A DNA stretch of 33,537 nt, taken from Vulcanimicrobiota bacterium (lineage in GTDB: Bacteria > Vulcanimicrobiota > Xenobia > Xenobiales > JADMJV01). The stretch lies in the NCBI GenBank assembly GCA_022842865.1, contig JALHOV010000007.1, forward strand, positions 1 to 33,537, read 5' to 3'. Under the pieces are notes generated by a model that was given only the letters and a program-made list of their open reading frames with translations, had not been told where the DNA came from and did no database searches. Below, piece after piece: positions 27,398-33,537 of this stretch (the first letter of the stretch is position 1; each line of letters starts with the position of its first letter). The position numbers and the translations under genes are program-made.

Positions 27398-28237
27398 GTG
27401 CTGGTTTATTTAGCGGTTGGGGATGCTTACGGGGCCGGTTTCGAGTATGCGCGGGCCGACTTTGTGGCGCGCCACAATGACCTGAATGGCTATTATCAGC
27501 ATCCCAAACACCTGGGCATTCGACCCGGTATGTACACAGACGACACCCAGATGAGTCTGGCCGTGGCCGAAGCCCTGCTGAACAACCCCCGCCCCACCCC
27601 GCTGCAGTGGGCCGACCACTTTGTGGGAGCCTTCCGGCGCGACCAGCGCGAAGGCTACGCTCAACGCTTCTATGATTTTCTAATGACGGTCCAAGACGGC
27701 GCCGATTTTCTAGCCCGCATCCAACCCCGCAGCGATAAGAGTGGCGCCGCCATGCGCGCCCTGCCGGTCGGGTATCTGAGCACGCCGCAACAGGTTCTGG
27801 AAGTGGCCGCCGAGCAGGCGCGGCTGACCCACGATACACCTGGTGGGATCCTGTCGGCTCAGGCCGTGGCCTTAAGCGCTCATTTCCTACTGCGGGGCGG
27901 ACCCAAAGCCGAGTTGCCGGATTATCTGGAAAAGCAGATAAGCCATTCGTGGTTCGACTGGCGGGGGTCGGTAGGCTCGGCGGGCCTGGATAGTGCCAGA
28001 GCCGCCCTGACCTCGTTTCAGCGCCACCACTCCATGCACGCCATGCTCAAAGAGTGCATCGCCTGGACAGGGGATGTAGACACGGTAGCCGCCCTGGCCC
28101 TGGGCCTGGCCGCCTGTTCCCAGGAGGTCGCGCGCGATTTGCCCCAGGTTTTGCTGCAAGACTTGGAAAACGGCCCGTTTGGTTCAGACTATGTGAAGCA
28201 GCTCGACCAGCGTCTGCGGGATCGCTTTCTGTGCTGA
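27398..28237 (+). CDS. ADP-ribosylglycohydrolase family protein (DraG-like)
   Basis: AVGDAYGAGFE, MYTDDTQMSLAVAEALL, GDVDTVAALALGLA metal-site motifs. Confidence 0.88.
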   Translation: MLVYLAVGDAYGAGFEYARADFVARHNDLNGYYQHPKHLGIRPGMYTDDTQMSLAVAEALLNNPRPTPLQWADHFVGAFRRDQREGYAQRFYDFLMTVQDGADFLARIQPRSDKSGAAMRALPVGYLSTPQQVLEVAAEQARLTHDTPGGILSAQAVALSAHFLLRGGPKAELPDYLEKQISHSWFDWRGSVGSAGLDSARAALTSFQRHHSMHAMLKECIAWTGDVDTVAALALGLAACSQEVARDLPQVLLQDLENGPFGSDYVKQLDQRLRDRFLC

Positions 28238-29115
28238 AAAGACTGATGCTGCTGGCAGTCCTGGCCACTCCGGCGGTCGCCCAGGACCTTTGGAAAGCCT
28301 ACGACCAGCTGTTTCACAAGGCTCGCTACGTCGACCTGAGTCACACCCTGGAACCTCAGTCGACGGTGTGGCGCGGTTTTGGGCCGCAGCAGTTCGAACC
28401 CGCTCTCGATCCCGCCAGCGGCAAGGCCTACGAATATGCAAAAGACGGCTTCGAAGCCACCCGCTATCAGCTGAGCACCGACCAGTTGGGCAGTCAGCTC
28501 GACCCGCCGGCCCACTGGAATCCCAACTTCCCGGCCATCGACGAAATCCCGGCCAGCTACGCCCTGCGCCCCCTGCTGTGCATCTCGATTGTGGAACAGG
28601 TGCGCAAGGACCCCGGCTACTCGCTGCAGGTCCCCGATATTCTGGCCTGGGAGAAGCGCTACGGCCGCATTCCCTCCGGCTCGGTGGTCATGGTGCGCTC
28701 CGACTGGTCCAAGCGTTGGGGCGAGCCAGGATTGGCGGCCGAGCCCAAGTTCCCGGGAGTGTCCCTGCCGGCCCTGAGGTTTTTGCATGAGCAACGCCAC
28801 ATTCTTTTTCACGGTCACGAGCCACTCGATACCGATTGCTCACCCGACCTGGCCGGCGAATCCTGGCTGCTGCGCAACGGCTACACCCAGGCCGAAGGCG
28901 TCGCTCATCTTGACCAGATACCGCCATGCGGAGCTCTTCTGCTGACCGGCTTTCCCAAATTCCGCGGCGGCCTGGGTGGTTATGCTCGCTTCGTGGCCGT
29001 CTGCCCGGCGGACTGGAAATACGGGGTGCGCGCCAACCCCTTGACCGACTCCCCCTTGCCCCGACAAGCAAAGCCACTGCACTGGGACCGAGAGCGCGGC
29101 TACCGGGTGCGCTAA
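28231..29115 (+). CDS. Secreted cyclase family (kynurenine formamidase-like) protein
   Basis: GTG start overlapping the upstream stop; signal peptide MLKRLMLLAVLATPAVAQ; VDLSHTLEP, GSQLDPPAHWNP, FHGHEPLDTD. Confidence 0.8.
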   Translation: MLKRLMLLAVLATPAVAQDLWKAYDQLFHKARYVDLSHTLEPQSTVWRGFGPQQFEPALDPASGKAYEYAKDGFEATRYQLSTDQLGSQLDPPAHWNPNFPAIDEIPASYALRPLLCISIVEQVRKDPGYSLQVPDILAWEKRYGRIPSGSVVMVRSDWSKRWGEPGLAAEPKFPGVSLPALRFLHEQRHILFHGHEPLDTDCSPDLAGESWLLRNGYTQAEGVAHLDQIPPCGALLLTGFPKFRGGLGGYARFVAVCPADWKYGVRANPLTDSPLPRQAKPLHWDRERGYRVR

Positions 29116-29147
29116 CGGATGTTTTCGCCTGCCCATTCGCGGATAGA

Positions 29148-29951
29148 ATGGCTAGCGTGACGATTTTTCAAGCTATCACCCTCGGAGTGGTCGAGGGACT
29201 CACCGAGTTTCTGCCCATTTCCTCGACCGGGCACATGATTTTGACAAGCTCCGCACTGCACGTGCCGGATGACGATTTCACCAAACTCTTTGAAGTGTGC
29301 ATTCAATTGGGTGCGATTCTCTCGGTGGTCATCTTGTATCGGCACCGGTTTATGCGTCAGAAAGCCGATTTTTACAAGAAACTGATGATCGCGGTAGCGC
29401 CGGCCCTGGTGCTCGGGTTTCTCCTGAACAAAAAGATCGATGCTCTGCTGGAAAGCGACCTGACGGTCGCCTGGACCATGCTCATCGGCGGCATCGTGTT
29501 GCTCTTTGTCGACAACCTGTTCAGCAAGCCGGAAATCGACAAGCCCGAAAAAGTCAGCCCTTCCCAGGCCTTGATTATCGGGTTCTGGCAGGTGCTGGCT
29601 ATGATCCCGGGGATGAGTCGCAGCGCCTGCACCATCATTGGAGGGATGCAACAGAAGTTGACCCGCCAGGCGGCCGCAGAGTTTTCCTTCTTCCTGGCCG
29701 TTCCCACGATGGCCGCGGCCACCGGCTATAAACTGCTGAAGGCCTTGATGAAGCAACGCGAGCTCCTGACTGACCCGAATAACCTGATGCTGCTGGCCAT
29801 AGGGAATTTCGTAGCGTTTATCGTGGCCTTGCTGGCCATCAAAACCTTCATTGGCTATTTGCAGAAGCACGGGTTCCGGCTCTTTGGAGTCTATCGGGTG
29901 GTGATGGGCCTGATCGTGCTGGGCCTCATCTACAGCGGTCGCCTGACCTAG
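29148..29951 (+). CDS. uppP: Undecaprenyl-diphosphatase (BacA family)
   Basis: FQAITLGVVEGLTEFLPISSTGHMIL, PGMSRSACTIIGGM, AAAEFSFFLAVPTM. Confidence 0.96.
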   Translation: MASVTIFQAITLGVVEGLTEFLPISSTGHMILTSSALHVPDDDFTKLFEVCIQLGAILSVVILYRHRFMRQKADFYKKLMIAVAPALVLGFLLNKKIDALLESDLTVAWTMLIGGIVLLFVDNLFSKPEIDKPEKVSPSQALIIGFWQVLAMIPGMSRSACTIIGGMQQKLTRQAAAEFSFFLAVPTMAAATGYKLLKALMKQRELLTDPNNLMLLAIGNFVAFIVALLAIKTFIGYLQKHGFRLFGVYRVVMGLIVLGLIYSGRLT

Positions 29952-30063
29952 CCCTAAACTGCCCCCGACCAGGCGGTCGGTCGCGGCGGAGCCGCTCCAC
30001 TCCCGCGAGCTGTTAGGATGGCAATTTTTAGCACAATCATATGGACGCTAGCCGCTGCGCGGA

Positions 30064-30912
30064 CTAGCTTTTGCCCAGCAAGGTCTTACCCGCCAGACGC
30101 AGCTTCTCGACGGTGCTCAGCTTGGCTCGCTTCTTGAGCACCGTGCAGCCCATCGACCCTACCTTGGTGAGCAATGCCTGGTAGATGTTGGTCATGGCCC
30201 CCAGCGAACTGCGGCAGGCCGAATCGACTCGGTCATCCAGCCGGGCCGCGCGCCCGTAGTAGTCCTGAGCCCGAGCCACCTGCTCTTTGAGAAACTGGCG
30301 CATGGCCGGAGTATCGCGGCCCGAAAGGAGGTCCGGCTCGCTGATCCCGGCTGCGGACAACTCGTCCTGGGGCAGGTAGATGCGACCCAGGGAAAGGTCC
30401 TCGGCTACATCCCGCAAGATGTTGGTCAGTTGAAAGGCAATCCCGCGCCACTCGGCCATCTGGAGTGCTTCGGGGGAATGGTCGAAGCCATAGACATGCA
30501 CGCATACCAAACCGACTGTAGAGGCCACGCAATAGCAGTAGCGGTAGAGTTCCTCAAACGTAGCATAGCGGTTCTTGGAAAGATCGGCTTCGACGCCGTC
30601 AATCATGGCGTGAAAGTAGTCCGAGGGAATGGCGTGCTTGCGCTTGGCATCATAGAAAGCGGGCAAAATCTTGCTGCCTCCGACCTGGTCACCGTCGATG
30701 GCCTGGCGCCACTCTTTGAGCAGGTCGGCTTTGGAGCCTTGGATGTCCCCGTCCGATACATCGTCACAATAGCGGAAAAAGGCATACATCGCGCACATCG
30801 AGCGGCGCTGCTCGGGTGGCAGCAGGCGGATCCCGTAATAGAAGTTCTTGGCGCGTTCCTTGGTGTTTTTTTCGCAGTAACGGTAGCTTTCATCCAGGTC
30901 TAGAGCTTGCAT
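30064..30912 (-). CDS. Phytoene/squalene synthase family protein
   Basis: AKNFYYGIRLLPPEQRRSMCAMYAFFRYCDDVSDGD, GIAFQLTNILRDVAEDLSLGRIYLPQDEL. ATG at 30912 more likely than TTG at 30966. Confidence 0.92.
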   Translation of the reverse strand: MQALDLDESYRYCEKNTKERAKNFYYGIRLLPPEQRRSMCAMYAFFRYCDDVSDGDIQGSKADLLKEWRQAIDGDQVGGSKILPAFYDAKRKHAIPSDYFHAMIDGVEADLSKNRYATFEELYRYCYCVASTVGLVCVHVYGFDHSPEALQMAEWRGIAFQLTNILRDVAEDLSLGRIYLPQDELSAAGISEPDLLSGRDTPAMRQFLKEQVARAQDYYGRAARLDDRVDSACRSSLGAMTNIYQALLTKVGSMGCTVLKKRAKLSTVEKLRLAGKTLLGKS

Positions 30913-31010
30913 GGGGCTTGATTGTTCTGAAATAACACGGGTTCCCCTACCTGCGCCCAATAACAAGAATCAGCCATTAGTCGTAACAGGAAATAGTAAG
31001 TTCCTACCTA

Positions 31011-31037
31011 CTGACCCTCCGAAGACGATGCTAATAT
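31011..31037 (+). promoter_or_regulatory. Candidate promoter for C-loop RNA 1
   Basis: CTGACC (31011-31016) and TAATAT (31032-31037), 15-nt spacer; places the start about 31044, where hairpin 1 begins. Confidence 0.35.
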
Positions 31038-31043
31038 CAATCC

Positions 31044-31135
31044 AGAGCCGCTAGCAGATGACCCCCCCCGACTGCTGGTGGCTCTTGTTATTTATCGCAT
31101 CATCCTGGTGGAGACTGAAAAGTCTCCTTTTTTTT
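31044..31135 (+). ncRNA. Candidate small RNA 1: 5' hairpin with C8 loop plus intrinsic terminator
   Basis: 14-bp stem 31044-31057/31072-31085 (two G-U pairs), 14-nt loop ATGACCCCCCCCGA; then terminator GGAGACT-GAAA-AGTCTCC-T8. Confidence 0.65.
31110..31135 (+). terminator. Intrinsic terminator
   Basis: GGAGACT GAAA AGTCTCC TTTTTTTT: 7-bp stem, GNRA tetraloop, U8. Confidence 0.92.
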
Positions 31136-31195
31136 GCCTCATGGAATGGGTAGCACACTTAAGAAACGGTCCGATCGATCTAGTATATTTATACC

Positions 31196-31280
31196 TCCAC
31201 CCAATGGCGAAAACCTGTTAGTCTACTGAAGGACCTCAAGCGGATGACCCCCCCCGAACGCGCGAGGTCCTTTTTATTTT
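31196..31280 (+). ncRNA. Candidate small RNA 2: hairpin with the same C8 loop, also serving as terminator (5' end uncertain)
   Basis: AAGGACCTC (31229-31237) pairs with GAGGTCCTT (31264-31272), plus inner GCG/CGC; loop contains GATGACCCCCCCCGA; followed by TTTTATTTT. Weak TATATT at 31184-31189. Confidence 0.55.
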
Positions 31281-32674
31281 CCGGACCTCGTTCTAGCGAG
31301 GTCCTGCTCCGCCGGAATGCCCACCAACTCGTCGCCCGTCTCCAGTTGATAGCGGCGCGGATTGAGCAAGGTCTGCCCCCCGGGCCGATAGACTCCCACC
31401 AGCAAAATGCCCTGCTGCGCGATCCACTCTCCCACCAGCTGGGCGAAGTCTCGCCCCACCAGGGTCGAATCGACCGGGTAGCTGGTAAACCCCGGACGCG
31501 AAGTCGAGGGCTGCACCAGCTCGTGTAGCGCCCTCCAGCTGGAGGGACTGACGGCCGCCCGGGCCAGCAGATGGCCGGCCAGGTCTTGCGTGATGACCAC
31601 CTCGTTCACGTTTCCCATGCGCAGGTGGCTCTCGTTCATAGCATTCGATAGTTCTGCGCAAGTATAGACGTCCGGATTCAGCTTCTCGATGGTCAACGCC
31701 GCCATCACCGTGCGCGCATCCGCATCCTGGCGGGTCCTGCCCTCGGCGATATCCGAGACGATAAGAGCCACCGAAGCCTGCCCGACATTGCACCTCTGCA
31801 ACACCTCGATGCGCGTAAAATCGTCGCGGACCAGCCGGACGCGATGTCGGAAAGGCACTTCCGCCAACTCCGGCAGATCGGGCCGGTCGGCGATGACCAC
31901 GAATTCGCGCTTACAAAAGTCGGGATGTTGCTGGAGCTGCTTGATGGTCGACTCCAGACCGGAATTCCAGCCGCAGATCATCACATGATCCTCCAGATCC
32001 TCGAGGTGCATCTGTTGCAACACCGTCCCATCGCGTAATTTATCCACCAGGAAAGCCGAGGCAGTCGCCGTCAGAAGCGCGAACAAGGTCAAGCCGGACA
32101 ACTCCAAACAAAGCAGCACCAGCTTACCCCCCGTGCTGTTGGGAAGCTGGCCGGCATACTCCGCCTGAGCCACTGTAAAAAGGCTGATCCAGAAGTTCTG
32201 GGCGAGCTTATCAGTGCCCGAATTTGGGTCCTCGAAATGAGTCAGACCCAGGCTGCCCGCCATTAGACAAAACATCAAGAAGAATACCACCAGCGCATAT
32301 TCGCTGGCGCGTCCTAGCAGTAGCCGCTGCAGCAAACCGCTGCGCGAAGCCACCCCGGCCAATCGGTAGAGACGCAACAAGCGCAACAGTCGAAAGAAGC
32401 GCGCCACCCGCAGCATGGGCACCAGGGCCAATAAATCCAGCCAGTATTCGCTCCAAAAGCGTCGCTTGCGCCGAGCCGCCAGGTAGCGCAGTCCAAGCTC
32501 GAATGCAAATAACAAAGTTAAGGCGTATTGGGCCTCGTCCACAGCTGGCTGGAAGCGGTGGTCGCGAGGCAGGCAGATTTCTGGAATGAGGAGTCCAATG
32601 CTCAAAGTAATGGCTAGAGCCACCATGATCTCAAAAAGGTTGCTGTTTACCAAACGCTTCAGGCGCTGGCGCAC
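31274..32674 (-). CDS. Voltage-gated-channel-like membrane protein with TrkA-N-like cytoplasmic domain
   Basis: S4-like RVARFFRLLRLLRLYRL; pore region NFWISLFTVAQAEYAGQLPNSTGGKL; LEDHVMICGWNSGLESTIKQL, KREFVVIADRPD. GTG 32674 overlaps the upstream TAG by 1 nt (TAGTG); ORF track extends to 32728. Confidence 0.82.
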   Translation of the reverse strand: MRQRLKRLVNSNLFEIMVALAITLSIGLLIPEICLPRDHRFQPAVDEAQYALTLLFAFELGLRYLAARRKRRFWSEYWLDLLALVPMLRVARFFRLLRLLRLYRLAGVASRSGLLQRLLLGRASEYALVVFFLMFCLMAGSLGLTHFEDPNSGTDKLAQNFWISLFTVAQAEYAGQLPNSTGGKLVLLCLELSGLTLFALLTATASAFLVDKLRDGTVLQQMHLEDLEDHVMICGWNSGLESTIKQLQQHPDFCKREFVVIADRPDLPELAEVPFRHRVRLVRDDFTRIEVLQRCNVGQASVALIVSDIAEGRTRQDADARTVMAALTIEKLNPDVYTCAELSNAMNESHLRMGNVNEVVITQDLAGHLLARAAVSPSSWRALHELVQPSTSRPGFTSYPVDSTLVGRDFAQLVGEWIAQQGILLVGVYRPGGQTLLNPRRYQLETGDELVGIPAEQDLARTRSGK

Positions 32675-33537
32675 TAGTAGGCGTCCTTCAGGGCCAGATT
32701 TAGCACTTCTTGCCCGCTTGACAGACAAGCGTAGGCGGAAGGAGCCAGGCTGGCGTCCAGCTCACGTGGGCAGTAGTAGCCCAGGGTTTGCACCACCAGA
32801 GGCTCCTCGGATCCGTCAGGTCGGGTCCTTTCAAGAACGAAGTAAAGACGCAGAGCACGAGCCTTGCGTATACGCGACAAAAGATATTCCATCAAGCTTT
32901 TGCGCCAGACCTGGTGCTCGCTCTGGCAGACATTCATCATCAGCTTCCGCCACCGCGCGTTGGGATACTGGGAGGCAACCCGGGCCGGCTTCTCCCACGA
33001 AATCTGGGGTCCGCCCAGAATCCAGGCATTGACCCAGTCTCCCTCAGCGGTCTCGGCCGCCACCACGTAATAACCGTCCTCTGACACCGGACGGGGAGCA
33101 AACATATTCCACTGTTGGTCCAACCGCAACAAGCGCAAGTCTGGTGAACGGGGCAGCACCTTCCAATGACGGCTCCAGTAATAATTGCAGTAACCCACAC
33201 GTAGCAGCAGAAAAATCAGCAAGATGCTCAAGGTGAGCCCCGGCGCCCCCGGCAAACTGCGGTCGCCGCCGGGCAGGGGCCAACCGAAGGCCGGCCTTAC
33301 AGACCTCTTGGGAAAACGGATGCGGTCCCAAACAAACGACGGAATCAATGCCCAACTGGCGCTGGCGGCAATCCAGGTGAAGGCTCCCAGATGCAAAAAA
33401 GCGCTCATTCCCAAATGAAGGCCGGTCAGTCCCAACACCGCTACCAGGCGTGTCAGGGGATGGATCCAAATCAAGATGGGCGCCAATCCCTCGAAGAACA
33501 GCACTGCGAAGTTCAGCCCCCGCATCCAATCGGGATG
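32674..33537 (-). CDS. HTTM (vitamin K-dependent carboxylase-like) membrane protein, N-terminus cut by window edge
   Basis: RLVAVLGLTGLHLGMSAFLHLGAFTWIAASASWALIPSFVWDRI, LDQQWNMFAPRPVSEDGYYVV; frame open to the window end. Confidence 0.7.
   Translation of the reverse strand, partial: HPDWMRGLNFAVLFFEGLAPILIWIHPLTRLVAVLGLTGLHLGMSAFLHLGAFTWIAASASWALIPSFVWDRIRFPKRSVRPAFGWPLPGGDRSLPGAPGLTLSILLIFLLLRVGYCNYYWSRHWKVLPRSPDLRLLRLDQQWNMFAPRPVSEDGYYVVAAETAEGDWVNAWILGGPQISWEKPARVASQYPNARWRKLMMNVCQSEHQVWRKSLMEYLLSRIRKARALRLYFVLERTRPDGSEEPLVVQTLGYYCPRELDASLAPSAYACLSSGQEVLNLALKDAY

Noticed and set aside
30047-30068. GCTAGCCGC-TGC-GCGGACTAGC hairpin followed by TTTT as a uppP terminator
   Set aside because: Stem has a bulge and only U4, and it overlaps the stop codon of the convergent synthase; possible, but too weak to list as a feature.
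31062-31069. C8 runs as homopolymer sequencing artefacts
   Set aside because: Run length could be off by one, but two copies share identical flanks (GATGA...GA) and both sit in hairpin loops, so the motif itself is not an artefact.
31044-31275. The two C-loop repeats as a minimal CRISPR array or mobile-element ends
   Set aside because: Only two copies, the shared part is the loop rather than a full repeat, no cas or transposase genes nearby, no target-site duplications seen.
31244-31528. 94-aa plus-strand ORF starting in the C8 loop of RNA 2
   Set aside because: No Shine-Dalgarno, and most of it is antisense to the channel gene; treated as a by-product of the RNA element.
1-33537. tRNA, rRNA, CRISPR arrays, transposons, prophage genes
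   Set aside because: None recognised on reading both strands; a tRNAscan/Infernal run would be needed to exclude small RNA genes.

Overview
33.5-kb bacterial window, moderately GC-rich, phylum not assigned. Most of it is ordinary chromosome: a pyrH-frr-(70 aa ORF)-uppS-cdsA-dxr-rseP cluster, a five-gene pseudopilin/GspF/sensor kinase/response regulator operon, odhB(E2)-lipB-lipA, a CarD-like regulator, an NTT-type MFS carrier, tandem DUF2330-like genes, a GMC oxidoreductase pair, endonuclease I, an ADP-ribosylglycohydrolase, a cyclase, uppP, a phytoene/squalene synthase, a TrkA-N channel and an HTTM-like protein. The strongest unexplained signal is the intergenic region 30.9-31.3 kb. Two tandem plus-strand hairpins there display the same 15-nt C-rich sequence, GATGACCCCCCCCGA, on stems of different sequence. 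The first is followed by a strong intrinsic terminator (GNRA-capped stem plus U8), and the second is itself followed by a U-tract. This looks like a pair of small structured RNAs with an invariant C8 loop. Secondary points: a TrkA-N channel without a recognisable GYGD filter, a receiver/degenerate HD-GYP/BTAD fusion regulator, a degenerate YrdC/Sua5-like protein, an unannotated 25-aa membrane microprotein with a perfect Shine-Dalgarno, a probable CTG start for lipB, a 115-nt convergent coding overlap, a start-codon hairpin, and a probable leaderless TPR gene. All family calls come from reading motifs in the translations; no searches were run.
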